From: Geodermatophilus sp. DSM 44513
GTDB lineage: Bacteria > Actinomycetota > Actinomycetes > Mycobacteriales > Geodermatophilaceae
Length of the DNA stretch: 64,000 nucleotides
Assembly: GCF_032460525.1 (NCBI RefSeq)
Contig: NZ_CP135963.1
Span: 992,001-1,056,000 of the forward strand
Direction: 5' to 3'
In this document: one piece after another, positions 18,255 through 27,077 of the stretch
Layout: every line of letters begins with the position of its first letter
How positions within the stretch are numbered: position 1 is the first letter of the stretch
The notes under the pieces: model-generated
What the model saw: the letters and a program-made list of their open reading frames with translations, nothing else
Database searches by the model: none
What the model was told of the DNA's origin: nothing
Translations under genes and position numbers: made by a program

Positions 18255-19367
18255 TCAAAACGCGTACCGGATCCGCAGCCACGGGGCGTGTGCGGCCACC
18301 AGCTGGTGCACCTGCGCCACACCGGCCCGCTTGACGTCGTTGCGGTAGCGCACGTTCCAGCTGCCGTTCTGGCTGAGCTTGGGCTGCTGCAGGTCCGGCC
18401 GCCACAGCAGCTCCTCGGCCCTCGGGTGCCAACCCAGGTTCACCTGGTGCAGGTCCCGGTTGTGGGTGAGCAGGATGACCTCGGCGGCCGCCTGCGCCTT
18501 GGCCGCGGGGGACAGCTCGTCGTCCAACCGCTGCAGCAGCTGCGCCCAGTCGGCCTCCCAGCCCTCCCGCAGGACGACGGGGGAGAGGTTCAGGTGCACC
18601 TCGTACCCGGCGGCCACGAAGTCGTCGACCGCCGCGATGCGCTCGCCGACCCGGCTGGTGCGGATGTCGAGCACCTTCGCGTCGTCCTCGGGCATCACCG
18701 AGAAGCGGATGCGGGTGCGCCCGCGCGGGTCGAGGTCGAGCAGTTCGCGGTTGACGTACTTGGTGGCGAAGGAGGCCTTGGCCGTCGGCAGCCCGGCGAA
18801 GGTGGCGACGAGGTCGGCGACGTTGTCGCTGACCAGCGCGTCGACCGAGCAGTCGCTGTTCTCGCCCAGGTCGTAGACCCAGGCCACCGGGTCGCACTGG
18901 TCGGGCTCGGTCTTCGGGCCCTGCCGGGCGACGTGCCGGCGCAGGTAGCCGGTGATCTGCTCGATGTTGGTGAAGACGGTGACCGGGTTGGCGTAGCCCT
19001 TCTGCCGGGGCACGTAGCAGTACGCGCAGGCCATGGCGCAACCGTTGGCCGTCGACGGGGCGATCCAGTTCGCCGAGCGGCCGTTGGGCCGGGCGGTCAG
19101 CGACTTCTTGACCCCGAGCACCAGCGTCTCGGACTTCACCCGCACCCAGCGTTCGACGTTGCCCTCGTTGCCGTGCAGCTCGGGGATCTGCCAGTGCGAC
19201 GGCACCTCGACCACCTCCGCGCCGGGGAGGCGGGCGAGCACCTGCTGCCCGCGGGGCGACGCGAGCGCGGCCGGCTCGGCGTACACCCGGCGCACCGGCA
19301 GGAGGCGGGCGAGCTCACCGCCGGCGGGGCTCGCGGACTCGGACGGCACGGTGACGGGGTTCCCCAC
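18255..19367 (-). CDS. spore photoproduct lyase family radical SAM protein
   Basis: Radical S-adenosylmethionine enzyme with the SPL-type cluster motif CxxxCxYC at C110, C114 and C117 (CAMACAYCYVPR). Downstream it keeps SPL-like blocks such as SFATKYVNRELLDLD, RIRFSVMP and VHLNLSPVV. Endospore SPL repairs the thymine dimer 5-thyminyl-5,6-dihydrothymine, but this organism is not an endospore former by its other genes, so repair of UV lesions during desiccation is only a guess. About 370 residues. Start at GTG 19367, or 18 bases later. Its direct neighbour encodes a SpoIIE-type phosphatase. Confidence 0.8.
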   Translation of the reverse strand: MGNPVTVPSESASPAGGELARLLPVRRVYAEPAALASPRGQQVLARLPGAEVVEVPSHWQIPELHGNEGNVERWVRVKSETLVLGVKKSLTARPNGRSANWIAPSTANGCAMACAYCYVPRQKGYANPVTVFTNIEQITGYLRRHVARQGPKTEPDQCDPVAWVYDLGENSDCSVDALVSDNVADLVATFAGLPTAKASFATKYVNRELLDLDPRGRTRIRFSVMPEDDAKVLDIRTSRVGERIAAVDDFVAAGYEVHLNLSPVVLREGWEADWAQLLQRLDDELSPAAKAQAAAEVILLTHNRDLHQVNLGWHPRAEELLWRPDLQQPKLSQNGSWNVRYRNDVKRAGVAQVHQLVAAHAPWLRIRYAF

Positions 19368-19425
19368 GCCGGGCTGCAGCAGCGCGGTGTCCGGCGGTGT
19401 TCCCGCTGGTCGGCGCGTCGCCGGG

Positions 19426-20181
19426 TCAGTTCCCGGCAGCGGGTGGCAGCTCGCCGACCGGTCGCAGGTCCGCGGGGCCGACCCGTCCGGCGACGACGTC
19501 CCCGGCGAGGTCGTCGACGGTGCGTCCGGTCGCCCGTGCCGCCGAGCGCAGCAGCTCCAGCGCGGCCGGTGGCGAGGTGCCACGGGCCATCGCGACCCGG
19601 CCGGCCGCCGTCCACACGTCCTGCCGGCGCCGCGCCGCGGGACCGTGCAGCCACGCCGGCCCGCCCTCGGGGGCCCACGGCGCCCAGACGGCGGCGTCCC
19701 CGAGCGCCGAGGCGACGAGGTCCCCGACGGCCATGGCCTCGAACACCTCCAGGGAGGTCACGGCCGACTCGTCGGTGAAGTAGAGGTCCAGCGCGCCGGG
19801 GCCGGCCAGCGTCTCGCCGATCGGCAGGGCCACCACCGCGCGGTAGGGCGTCTGACCGGTGAGCAGGCGGGCGAACACCGGCCAGCGCCGCTGCAGGTCG
19901 GCGGTGGCGGCGAACACCGGCTCCCGGTGCCGCTCGGCGGCTGTGCAGGGGCCGTCCCCGGCGGTGAACTGCAGGCGCTCGGCCAGGTCCGCGGTCGTCG
20001 AGCTGGCGCCGAGGGGGAGCCGGCCCTGTCCGGCGGCGCGCACGCTGAGCCCCGCGCCGTCCACGTCCAGCGTCCGGGCGCAGGCCCGCGCCAGCAGCGA
20101 CGGCAACAGCTCGGGGCCGGTGGGCGAGGGGTCGCCGACCTCCTCCAGCGCGGCCCGGAACCGAGCGGCGATCGACGACAC
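19426..20181 (-). CDS. GAF and ANTAR domain protein
   Basis: A 251-residue cytoplasmic regulator with a GAF sensor at about residues 20-165 and a C-terminal ANTAR RNA-binding domain (RRQDVWTAAGRVAMARG and the following helices). ANTAR proteins bind paired hairpins in nascent RNA and act as antiterminators. GAF-ANTAR fusions are abundant in actinomycetes. The conserved Ala and Gly of ANTAR are present. The GTG start has GATGAT six bases upstream, so it too is probably leaderless. No ANTAR-type double hairpin was recognised beside the gene. Confidence 0.8.
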   Translation of the reverse strand: MSSIAARFRAALEEVGDPSPTGPELLPSLLARACARTLDVDGAGLSVRAAGQGRLPLGASSTTADLAERLQFTAGDGPCTAAERHREPVFAATADLQRRWPVFARLLTGQTPYRAVVALPIGETLAGPGALDLYFTDESAVTSLEVFEAMAVGDLVASALGDAAVWAPWAPEGGPAWLHGPAARRRQDVWTAAGRVAMARGTSPPAALELLRSAARATGRTVDDLAGDVVAGRVGPADLRPVGELPPAAGN

Positions 20182-20329
20182 GCACCGATCATCCGGCACG
20201 CCCGCAGCACGGGCCGCACCGGATCCGGATCTCACCCGGCCGGATCCAGGGGCGAGGGGGCACGGCGAGGCCCGGCCATCGCGGCCTACGACACCCGGTC
20301 CCTCCGCGGCGACGACGTCCGGCCGCCGG

Positions 20330-21502
20330 TCACCCCCGGGCGGCGAGGACGGCGGCGTAGACGTCGACGGTCTGCTGCGCGATGGCCGGCCAGCCGAACT
20401 CGGCGAGCACCCGCTCCCGCCCGGCGGCACCCATGCGCGCGGCCCGCTCCGGGTCGTGCAGCAGCTCGGTCACCCGCTCGGCCAGCCCGGCCTCGAAGGC
20501 GGCGGCGTCCGCGGGGTCGTAGGGCACCAGCAGACCGGTGCGCCCGTCGGCGACCACCTCGGGGATGCCGCCCACCGCGCTGGCGACGACGGCGGTGCCG
20601 CAGGCGGCGGCCTCCAGGTTCACGATGCCCAGCGGCTCGTACACCGACGGGACGACGAACACCGTGGCGCCGGTGATCAGCGGCACCAGCCGCTCGCGCG
20701 GCAGCATCGCCTCGATCCACACGACGCCGTCCCGGCGAGCCTGCAGCTCGGCCACCGCGTCGGCGACCTGCTGGCGCTCACCCGGGGTGTCCGCGGCGCC
20801 GGCGCACAGCACCAGGCCGGCGTCGGCGGGCAGCTGCTCGGCCGCGCGCAGCAGGTGGACGACGCCCTTCTGCCGGGTGATCCGCCCGACGAACAGCGCG
20901 TAGGGCCGGTCGGGGTCCACGCCGAGCGAGCGGACGACGTCCGGGTCGGGCATGGGCCGGTAGGCCGCGGCGTCGACCCCGTTGCCCACGACGTGCACCC
21001 GCGCCGGGTCCAGGTCGGGGTAGGCGTCCAGCACGTCGTCGCGCATGCCGCGGCTGACCGCCACCACCCCGTCGGCGGCGAGGTAGGCGGTGCGCTCGAC
21101 CCACGACGACAACCGGTAGCCGCCGCCGAGCTGGTCGGCCTTCCACGGCCGGCGCGGCTCCAGCGAGTGCGCCGTCACCACGTGCGGGGTGCCGTGCACC
21201 AGCGAGGCGAACAGGCCCGCGCCGTTGGCGTACCAGGTGTGGCTGTGCACCAGGTCGGCCTCGGCCAGCGCGCCGGCGATCTCCACGTCCACCCCGAGGG
21301 CCTGCAGCGCCCCGTTGGCGCCCTGCAGCCCGGCCGGGACCTGGTGCCCGGTCGCGTCCGCGCGCGGGCCCCCGAAGCAGTGGACGTCGAGCTGCGGCCC
21401 GTCGGGCAGCGCGCGCAACGCTGCCGCCAGGTGCTCCACGTGCACGCCTGCGCCGCCGTAGACGTCCGGCGGCCACTCCCGGGTCACCATGCCGATGCGC
21501 AC
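20330..21502 (-). CDS. glgA: glycogen synthase / ADP-glucose-dependent GT4 glycosyltransferase
   Basis: GT-B family-4 glucosyltransferase using ADP-glucose. The mycobacterial counterpart (GlgM, Rv1212c) makes maltose-1-phosphate for the GlgE pathway, so either glycogen elongation or M1P synthesis is possible. The 390-residue protein has the N-terminal glycine loop VYGGAGVHVEHL (about 14-25), FVGRITRQKGV as start of the C-terminal domain, and the GT4 acceptor-to-donor motif PSVYEPLGIVNLEAAACG with its catalytic Glu pair. It is divergent from glgC, which supplies ADP-glucose. The GTG start has TAGGGT six bases upstream. Confidence 0.9.
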   Translation of the reverse strand: MRIGMVTREWPPDVYGGAGVHVEHLAAALRALPDGPQLDVHCFGGPRADATGHQVPAGLQGANGALQALGVDVEIAGALAEADLVHSHTWYANGAGLFASLVHGTPHVVTAHSLEPRRPWKADQLGGGYRLSSWVERTAYLAADGVVAVSRGMRDDVLDAYPDLDPARVHVVGNGVDAAAYRPMPDPDVVRSLGVDPDRPYALFVGRITRQKGVVHLLRAAEQLPADAGLVLCAGAADTPGERQQVADAVAELQARRDGVVWIEAMLPRERLVPLITGATVFVVPSVYEPLGIVNLEAAACGTAVVASAVGGIPEVVADGRTGLLVPYDPADAAAFEAGLAERVTELLHDPERAARMGAAGRERVLAEFGWPAIAQQTVDVYAAVLAARG

Positions 21503-21508
21503 CGGGTC

Positions 21509-21514
21509 ACCCTA
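21509..21514 (-). promoter_or_regulatory. leaderless -10 of glgA
   Basis: TAGGGT on the minus strand, six bases before the GTG at 21502. Confidence 0.5.
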
Positions 21515-21617
21515 AGAGGACCCCGTCCTCCTCACCGCTCGCACGCTCGCGGCGAGCCTCTGGACGGGGCCGCCCGTTCCCCCCGCCCCTCGCACGCTCG
21601 GCGCGGGCCCCCGGAGG
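21515..21617. repeat. family A repeat, copy 3, plus a second partial copy
   Basis: Arms GGACCCCGTCC (21518-21528) and GGACGGGGCC (21562-21571) flank the core CGCTCGCACGCTCGCGGCG. A truncated second copy (CCCCTCGCACGCTCGGCGCGGG) follows up to 21617. It lies between divergent glgA and glgC, so it cannot be a terminator for either. Confidence 0.65.
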
Positions 21618-21662
21618 ATGGCCGCCGCGCAGCGCGGTGGAGCGCCCGCGCCGGGCAGCCGA

Positions 21663-21668
21663 TACGTT
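21663..21668 (+). promoter_or_regulatory. leaderless -10 of glgC
   Basis: TACGTT six bases before the ATG at 21675. Confidence 0.45.
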
Positions 21669-21674
21669 GCGACC

Positions 21675-22895
21675 ATGCGTGGCGGTCCCCGGGTCCTCGG
21701 CATCGTCCTGGCCGGCGGTGAGGGCAAGCGACTGGCCCCGCTGACCCAGGACCGGGCCAAACCAGCGGTGCCCTTCGGGGGCAACTACCGGCTCATCGAC
21801 TTCGTGCTGTCCAACCTGGTGAACGCCGAGATCCGGCAGATCGCCGTGCTGACCCAGTACAAGAGCCACAGCCTGGACCGGCACATCACCACCACGTGGC
21901 GGCTGTCGCAGATGCTCGGCAACTACATCACCCCGGTGCCCGCCCAGCAGCGCCTCGGCCCCCGCTGGTACACCGGCAGTGCCGACGCGATCCTGCAGAG
22001 CCTGAACCTGATCTACGACGCCCGGCCCGACATCGTCGTCGTCTTCGGCGCCGACCACGTCTACCGGATGGACCCGGCGCAGATGATCGACCAGCACCTG
22101 AAGACCGGTGCGGGCGTCACCATCGCCGGGCTGCGGGTTCCCCGTCACGAGGCCACCCAGTTCGGGGTCATCGACGCCGACGCCGAGGGCAGGGTGCGCG
22201 GCTTCCTGGAGAAGCCGGCCGACCCGCCCGGGCTGCCGGACTCCCCGGAGCAGAGCTTCGCCTCCATGGGCAACTACGTGTTCAGCACCGACGCGCTGCT
22301 CGAGGCGCTGCGCCGGGACGGCGAGGACGAGACCTCCGCGCACGACATGGGCGGCTCGATCATGCCGATGTTCGCCGAGGCCGGGGACGCCTGGGTCTAC
22401 GACTTCTCCACCAACGTCGTCCCGGGCGCCACCGAGCGCGACCACGGCTACTGGCGCGACGTCGGGACGATCGACTCCTACTTCGACGCGCACATGGACC
22501 TGGTGTCGGTCACCCCGGTCTTCAACCTCTACAACGACCGCTGGCCCATCCTCACCCTGCCGCCGCAGCAGCCGCCGGCGAAGTTCGTGCTCGGCGGGCG
22601 GGCCGAGGAGTCGATGGTCAGCGCCGGCGCGATCATCGGTGGCGGCTCGGTGCACAGCTCGGTGGTCTCGCCCGGGGTGCGCGTCGAGCGGGGTGCGCGG
22701 GTGGAGGACAGCGTGCTCATGGACGGCGTGTACGTCGGCGAGGGCGCCTACGTCCGGCGCGCCATCCTGGACAAGAACGTCGTCGTCCCCGACTGGGCGC
22801 GCATCGGCGTGGACCTGGCCGCCGACCACGAGCGCTACCACGTCAGCGCCGGCGGGGTGACCGTGCTCGGCAAGGGAGCCCGGGCACACAGGTGA
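21675..22895 (+). CDS. glgC: glucose-1-phosphate adenylyltransferase
   Basis: Makes ADP-glucose from ATP and glucose-1-phosphate, the committed step of bacterial glycogen/maltosyl-phosphate synthesis. The 406-residue protein has the nucleotidyltransferase start [22 protein letters not shown] (about 7-28), the catalytic Asp in [15 protein letters not shown], and a C-terminal left-handed beta-helix ([18 protein letters not shown]). It starts at ATG with a close -10 element and no Shine-Dalgarno. The stop overlaps a GTG (GTGA) that opens the next frame through a family A repeat. Confidence 0.93.
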   Translation: MRGGPRVLGIVLAGGEGKRLAPLTQDRAKPAVPFGGNYRLIDFVLSNLVNAEIRQIAVLTQYKSHSLDRHITTTWRLSQMLGNYITPVPAQQRLGPRWYTGSADAILQSLNLIYDARPDIVVVFGADHVYRMDPAQMIDQHLKTGAGVTIAGLRVPRHEATQFGVIDADAEGRVRGFLEKPADPPGLPDSPEQSFASMGNYVFSTDALLEALRRDGEDETSAHDMGGSIMPMFAEAGDAWVYDFSTNVVPGATERDHGYWRDVGTIDSYFDAHMDLVSVTPVFNLYNDRWPILTLPPQQPPAKFVLGGRAEESMVSAGAIIGGGSVHSSVVSPGVRVERGARVEDSVLMDGVYVGEGAYVRRAILDKNVVVPDWARIGVDLAADHERYHVSAGGVTVLGKGARAHR

Positions 22896-23458
22896 AGGAC
22901 CCTGTCGCCCCCCACCACTCGCAAGCTCGCGGCGGGTCCCTGCGGCAGGGCCGTTCCAGCACGTCACCTCTGATCGTCACCCTGCTGCTGGAGCCGGGGG
23001 CGCAGGAGCGGTTCGATCGGCTGCGGGCCGCGCACTTCCCGGCCGCCCGCAACCAGCTGGCCGCGCACGTGACGCTGTTCCACGCGCTGCCCGGCGACCA
23101 CGAGGGCGCGGTGTCCGCCGACCTCGCCGACGCCGCCCGCCGGCCGGCCTTCGACGTCGCCGTCACCGGCGTGCGGTCGCTCGGCCGCGGGGTCGCCCTC
23201 ACGCTCGACGCCCCGGAGCTGACCGCGCTGCGGGCCGGGCTGGCCGCGGCCTGGGAGCAGTGGCTGACCCCGCAGGACCGGCAGCGGCACGCACCGCACG
23301 TCACCGTGCAGAACAAGGTGGAGCCCGCGGTCGCCCGCGCGCTGCGGGACCGACTGGCCGCCGGGTTCACGCCGCACCGGGTGGGGGCCCGCGGCCTCGG
23401 GCTGTGGCGCTACCTCGGCGGCCCGTGGGAGCCGGTGGCCGAGCACCCGTTCGGCTGA
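22892..23458 (+). CDS. 2'-5' RNA ligase / LigT-like phosphoesterase
   Basis: Small enzyme of the 2H phosphoesterase superfamily. The two HxT motifs are HVTLFH and HVTVQNK, spaced about 75 residues apart. Family members ligate or hydrolyse 2',5' and cyclic phosphates in RNA or nucleotides. The conserved fold begins at [12 protein letters not shown]. The only in-frame ATG/GTG/TTG start I see upstream is the GTG overlapping the glgC stop, and from there residues 2-24 would be encoded by a family A repeat. A CTG at 22970 right at the domain boundary is the other candidate. Length is 188 or about 162 residues. Confidence 0.75.
   Translation: MKDPVAPHHSQARGGSLRQGRSSTSPLIVTLLLEPGAQERFDRLRAAHFPAARNQLAAHVTLFHALPGDHEGAVSADLADAARRPAFDVAVTGVRSLGRGVALTLDAPELTALRAGLAAAWEQWLTPQDRQRHAPHVTVQNKVEPAVARALRDRLAAGFTPHRVGARGLGLWRYLGGPWEPVAEHPFG
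22895..22965. repeat. family A intergenic hairpin repeat, copy 4
   Basis: Arms GGACCCTGTCGC (22897-22908) and GCGGCAGGGCC (22942-22952) pair with one G-U, core CCACTCGCAAGCTCGCGGCGGG, flank GTTCCAGCAC. It overlaps the apparent 5' end of the LigT-like frame. Confidence 0.7.
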
Positions 23459-23493
23459 CGCCGGCCGCGCGTGCCTGTGAGGTCCCTGTGAAC

Positions 23494-23523
23494 GGGAACA
23501 CGGTCGCGCCGCCGGCCCGTTGA
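23494..23523 (+). promoter_or_regulatory. ECF (sigma-E type) promoter upstream of sigE
   Basis: GGGAACA, 17 bases, then CGTTGA: the classic GGAAC-N-CGTT pattern of ECF sigma factors of the SigE/SigH class. It suggests that the sigma factor transcribes its own operon. A second, leaderless-type element (GATCCT, 23600-23605) lies six bases before the gene start. Confidence 0.6.
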
Positions 23524-23611
23524 CCAGGACGTGCGCCCCAAGACAATCGTTCCCACCCGAGCCGCCGGCATCGGGCGGTCGTCGGCGGCGCCGATCTGCG
23601 ATCCTGGGACC

Positions 23612-24202
23612 GTGCCCGACACCGCCGACCCCGCCGCCCCCACCGAGGCGTGGGTGGCGCCGACCTGGGAGCAGGTCGTGCGCGACCACTCCGCGCGCGT
23701 GTACCGGCTGGCCTACCGGCTCTCGGGCAATCCGCAGGACGCCGAGGACCTCACCCAGGAGACGTTCGTCCGGGTGTTCCGCTCGCTCGCGGACTTCTCG
23801 CCCGGCACCTTCGAGGGCTGGCTGCACCGCATCACCACGAACCTCTTCCTGGACATGGTGCGCCGCCGGCAGCGGATCCGGTTCGACGCCCTGCCCGAGG
23901 ACACCGAGCGGCTGCCCGGGACGGCCCCCAGCCCGGAGCAGGTGTACTCCGACACCCACCTGGACCCGCAGGTGCAGGCCGCGCTGGACGCGCTGTCCCC
24001 GGAGTTCCGCGTGGCCGTCGTCCTGTGCGACATCGAGGGGCTGACCTACGAGGAGATCGCGGCGACCCTCGGCATCAAGCTCGGCACGGTGCGCAGCCGC
24101 ATCCACCGCGGCCGGGTTCAGCTGCGCGAGGCGCTGGCGCACCTGGCGCCGCGCCGGTCGGTGACCGGTCGGGACGCCGTCCCGGAGGGGAGCGCGGGGT
24201 GA
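23612..24202 (+). CDS. sigE: ECF RNA polymerase sigma factor SigE
   Basis: Extracytoplasmic-function sigma factor, 196 residues. Region 2 is at about 25-95 ([25 protein letters not shown], the core-binding and -10 recognition helices). Region 4 is at about 130-180 ([28 protein letters not shown], then [16 protein letters not shown]). The neighbours anti-sigma, HtrA and TatB fix the identity by synteny with sigE-rseA-htrA-tatB of mycobacteria, where it controls the response to envelope stress. GTG start. The stop overlaps the anti-sigma start as GTGA, which keeps the two proteins stoichiometric. Confidence 0.92.
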   Translation: MPDTADPAAPTEAWVAPTWEQVVRDHSARVYRLAYRLSGNPQDAEDLTQETFVRVFRSLADFSPGTFEGWLHRITTNLFLDMVRRRQRIRFDALPEDTERLPGTAPSPEQVYSDTHLDPQVQAALDALSPEFRVAVVLCDIEGLTYEEIAATLGIKLGTVRSRIHRGRVQLREALAHLAPRRSVTGRDAVPEGSAG

Positions 24203-24777
24203 ACATCCCGGAGAGCCACCTGGCCCAGGAGGCCGTCGCCGCCCTGGTCGACGGCGAGCTGGGTGGCGGCCCGGCGGCCCGCGCGGCCCGCCACCTCACC
24301 GGCTGCGCCCAGTGCCGCATGGCGGTGCAGGCCCAGCGGGAGGCCAAGGAGGCCCTGCACGCCTCCTGCGACGTCACCGTCCCCGGCGACCTGCTGTCCC
24401 GGCTGCGCGCCATCCCGTTCACCGCCGACGTGCCCGGCCCCGGCGGTTCGCTGACCGCCGGCCCGGGGCAGCTCACCATCAGCGGGTCCGGCGGCGCCTG
24501 GTCGGTGCCGCTGGAGCCCACCTCCGCCGGCGGCGACCGGCCCGGCCACGCCCGCTGGCTGCGCCGGGGCTTCCTGGGCGCCCTGGGGGTCCTCGGCGCC
24601 GGGGTCACCACCCTGGCGCTGAACCTGCCCAGCGACGGCCCCGACGGCCCCGGCCCGGCGCCGGTGGCCCGCGGCGGTGTCGAGGAGCGGACCGAGATCG
24701 TGCCGCCCGTGGTGCGCACCACCACCGTCGGCACCGGAGGCGCCCAGCCGTCCGTCACCCCGGGCGGGACGCCCTGA
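24199..24777 (+). CDS. rseA: zinc-finger anti-sigma factor RseA-like
   Basis: A 192-residue anti-sigma factor. The N-terminal ASD-type region holds the zinc motif HxxxCxxC (HLTGCAQC at about 33-40). A hydrophobic stretch at about residues 120-137 ([19 protein letters not shown]) could anchor it, and the tail is Pro/Gly-rich. Coupled to sigE by a four-base overlap, it should hold SigE inactive until the envelope signal or phosphorylation-dependent proteolysis frees it, as known for the mycobacterial protein. The regulatory mode here is inferred from family. Confidence 0.85.
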   Translation: MNIPESHLAQEAVAALVDGELGGGPAARAARHLTGCAQCRMAVQAQREAKEALHASCDVTVPGDLLSRLRAIPFTADVPGPGGSLTAGPGQLTISGSGGAWSVPLEPTSAGGDRPGHARWLRRGFLGALGVLGAGVTTLALNLPSDGPDGPGPAPVARGGVEERTEIVPPVVRTTTVGTGGAQPSVTPGGTP

Positions 24778-24811
24778 CCACGCGGGCCGGTGCCCGTCGG
24801 GGGAGGACCCG

Positions 24812-26404
24812 CTGACCGACGAACCGCACGCCTCCGGCTCGGCGCCCCGGCCGCTCGACGGGGACGACCGCAGCGACGGGACACCGCCGCTGCCCGAGGA
24901 GGCCTTCGCGCGCCCCCGGGACGGCGTCGGCGGCTTCGACCCGCCGGACCGGCCGCAGCCCCCGTCACCCGCGCGGCCCGCGCCCACCCCCGCCCAGCAG
25001 GCCGCCTTCGGGCGGCCCACCGCCGCCCGCGACGGCTTCGCCGGGGACCGGCCGGTCGTCCCGGCGCGTCCCCTGCCCCCGCCACCCCCCGAGGCGGTGC
25101 TGCGCGCCTTCGCGCCGTCCACGGCCGGCCAGCGCGGCCTGCAGGAGCCGCCCGGCGGGCGGCCCGGGCGGCGGCGCACGGCCAGCGGCCCCTGGTGGAA
25201 GGCCGACGCCCGCTCCGACCCGTGGCGCGACCCGCACGCCCCCGCCGGCCTCACCGGCCCAGCGGTGTACGACGAGCCCGAGCAGCAGGCCGGCCCGGTG
25301 GTCGTCGATGCGCGGGGGCGTCGCCGGCTGCGGCTGGGCGACGTGTCGGTCCGCCTGTCGGTCCTCGCCCTGCTCGCGGTGCTGCTGACCGGGCTGGTCA
25401 GCGGCGCCACCGGCTACTGGCTGACCCGTACGGCCGACGAGTCGCCGCTGCTGGCGCCCGGCACGCAGCTCAACACGACCGACGAGGGCATCGCCCGCGA
25501 ACCCGGCTCGGTGTCCGACATCGCCTCGCGGGTGACCCCGGCCGTCGTCTCCGTCGAGGTGCGCATCGGGGAGGCCGGCGCCACCGGGTCGGGGGTCGTC
25601 GTCGACGGCGAGGACGGCTACATCGTCACCAACAACCACGTCATCTCCGGGGCCGACGGCGTCGAGGGCGCCGAGATCCGCGCCGTCTTCGCCGACGGCA
25701 GCGGCTCCGCGGCGCGCATCGTCGGCCGCGACCCGGCCAGCGACCTCGCCGTCCTCAAGGTGGAGAAGCCCGGCCTGCTCACCGCCGCGCTCGGCAGGTC
25801 CGGCGCCGTCGTCGTCGGCGACCCGGTCGTGGCGATCGGCTCGCCGCTGGGGCTGGCCAGCACCGTCACCAGCGGCATCGTGAGCGCGCTGGAGCGCCCG
25901 GTGCGCCTGGCCGGTGAGGGCAGCGACACCAACGCGGTGATCAGCGCGGTGCAGACCGACGCCCCGATCAACCCGGGCAACTCCGGCGGCGCGCTGGTCA
26001 ACGCCGCCGGTGAGGTCATCGGCATCAACACCGCCATCGCCTCGCTCGGCGGGGGCAGCGTCGGCCTCGGCTTCGCCATCCCCGTCGACACCGTCCGCAC
26101 CGTCTCCGAGCAGCTGATCAGCACCGGGCGCGCGGTGCACGCCTCCCTCGGCGTCAACGCCCGCTCGGTCACCGACGGCACCCGCGACGGGGCGCTGGTG
26201 GTCAACGTGGAGCCCGGCAGCGCCGCGGCCGAGGCCGGCATCCGCGAGCAGGACGTCGTCATCGCCGTCGACGGCGAGCCGGTGGGCAGCTCGGAGGAGC
26301 TGGTCGTGGCGGTGGACGCCCACGAGCCCGGAGAGACCATCAGCATCGAGCTGATCCGCGACGGCGCCTCGACGACGGTGGACGCCACCCTCGACCAGGC
26401 CTGA
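24812..26404 (+). CDS. htrA: HtrA/DegP-like S1C serine protease with PDZ domain
   Basis: Membrane-anchored envelope quality-control protease of 530 residues. A Pro/Arg-rich cytoplasmic N-terminus is followed by one membrane helix at about 181-205, a trypsin-like domain with the triad H276 (NNHVIS), D311 (ASDLAVLK) and S391 (GNSGGAL), then a PDZ domain (VEPGSAAAEAGIREQDVVIAVDG). No ATG/GTG/TTG start fits. The best start is CTG 24812, six bases after GGGGGAGGA and giving the expected acidic N-terminus TDEPHA. Third gene of the sigE operon. Confidence 0.88.
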   Translation: MTDEPHASGSAPRPLDGDDRSDGTPPLPEEAFARPRDGVGGFDPPDRPQPPSPARPAPTPAQQAAFGRPTAARDGFAGDRPVVPARPLPPPPPEAVLRAFAPSTAGQRGLQEPPGGRPGRRRTASGPWWKADARSDPWRDPHAPAGLTGPAVYDEPEQQAGPVVVDARGRRRLRLGDVSVRLSVLALLAVLLTGLVSGATGYWLTRTADESPLLAPGTQLNTTDEGIAREPGSVSDIASRVTPAVVSVEVRIGEAGATGSGVVVDGEDGYIVTNNHVISGADGVEGAEIRAVFADGSGSAARIVGRDPASDLAVLKVEKPGLLTAALGRSGAVVVGDPVVAIGSPLGLASTVTSGIVSALERPVRLAGEGSDTNAVISAVQTDAPINPGNSGGALVNAAGEVIGINTAIASLGGGSVGLGFAIPVDTVRTVSEQLISTGRAVHASLGVNARSVTDGTRDGALVVNVEPGSAAAEAGIREQDVVIAVDGEPVGSSEELVVAVDAHEPGETISIELIRDGASTTVDATLDQA

Positions 26405-26405
26405 G

Positions 26406-26453
26406 CAGGGACCCCTGCCCCCCACCGCTCGTCGGCCGCCGCTCAGGGGGGCC
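26406..26453. repeat. family A repeat, short copy 5
   Basis: GGGACCCCTG (26408-26417) pairs with CAGGGGGGCC (26444-26453) around CCACCGCTCGTCGGC. A shortened member placed between htrA and the tatB promoter, where it may end the sigE transcript. Confidence 0.5.
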
Positions 26454-26456
26454 GCT

Positions 26457-26462
26457 TAGGCT
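26457..26462 (+). promoter_or_regulatory. -10 element of tatB
   Basis: TAGGCT directly behind the family A hairpin, giving a leader of about 30 bases that contains GAGGACGGGAG. Confidence 0.4.
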
Positions 26463-26498
26463 GGGGGTGCCGGAGCGGGGTGAGGACGGGAGCAGCGG

Positions 26499-26864
26499 GT
26501 GTTCGACTCGATCGGCTGGGGCGAGATCATCGTCCTGGCACTCCTCGCGCTGTTCATCTTCGGGCCCGAACGGCTGCCCGACCTCGCCAAGGAGGCCGCC
26601 GCCGGCCTGAAGAAGCTGCGCACGGCCCTCACCGGTGTGCGCGCCCAGGTCGACGAGTCACTCGGGGACGACTTCGCCGGCCTGCGGGACCTGGACCTGC
26701 GCCAGTACCACCCGCGGACCTTCATCAAGAACCAGCTGCTCACCGATGACGAGGACGGTCCGCGGCGCCCCAGCGGGGCCACCGCCGCGACCACGGTCGC
26801 CGCGGCCGCAGCCCGCGCCCGCAACGACTCCGCCCCACCCCCGTTCGACCCCGACGCGACGTAG
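26499..26864 (+). CDS. tatB: Sec-independent (Tat) translocase protein TatB
   Basis: Component of the twin-arginine export receptor complex. The 121-residue protein shows the TatA/B layout: a single N-terminal helix with a hinge (IIVLALLALFIFGPERLPDL; the FGPERLP hinge at about 21-27), an amphipathic helix, and a polar Ala-rich tail. The long DDFAGLRDLD segment is typical of actinobacterial TatB rather than TatA. The adjacency to htrA matches mycobacteria. A perfect 8-bp hairpin follows. A Tat substrate with a twin-arginine signal (PhoD) is encoded later in this window. Confidence 0.88.
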   Translation: MFDSIGWGEIIVLALLALFIFGPERLPDLAKEAAAGLKKLRTALTGVRAQVDESLGDDFAGLRDLDLRQYHPRTFIKNQLLTDDEDGPRRPSGATAATTVAAAAARARNDSAPPPFDPDAT

Positions 26865-26871
26865 TGACGAC

Positions 26872-26890
26872 GGGAGGCCGGAGGCCTCCC
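26872..26890 (+). terminator. hairpin after tatB
   Basis: Perfect 8-bp stem GGGAGGCC/GGCCTCCC with a three-base loop, five bases after the stop region. Confidence 0.55.
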
Positions 26891-27055
26891 CGAGGAGCTA
26901 CGTGTCCGCGGCGCGGCACCTGGGTGGAGACGTGCCCGGTCGCGGGCGGTTGGTGAGCCGCCCCGCGAGGCGAGCCGAGGAGCGGGGCCCGGAGGGTCCC
27001 CGACGAGGCGCGGGCAGCGGCTCAGCGCAGGTCGGGAACGGTGATTGGCCGCGGT

Positions 27056-27073
27056 GTCGCCCGGTAGGGCGAC
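27056..27073 (-). terminator. hairpin after mrp
   Basis: Perfect stem GTCGCCC/GGGCGAC with a GGTA loop, four bases beyond the mrp stop. The 165 bases between this and the tatB hairpin hold no gene that I can support. Confidence 0.55.
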
Positions 27074-27077
27074 GATG

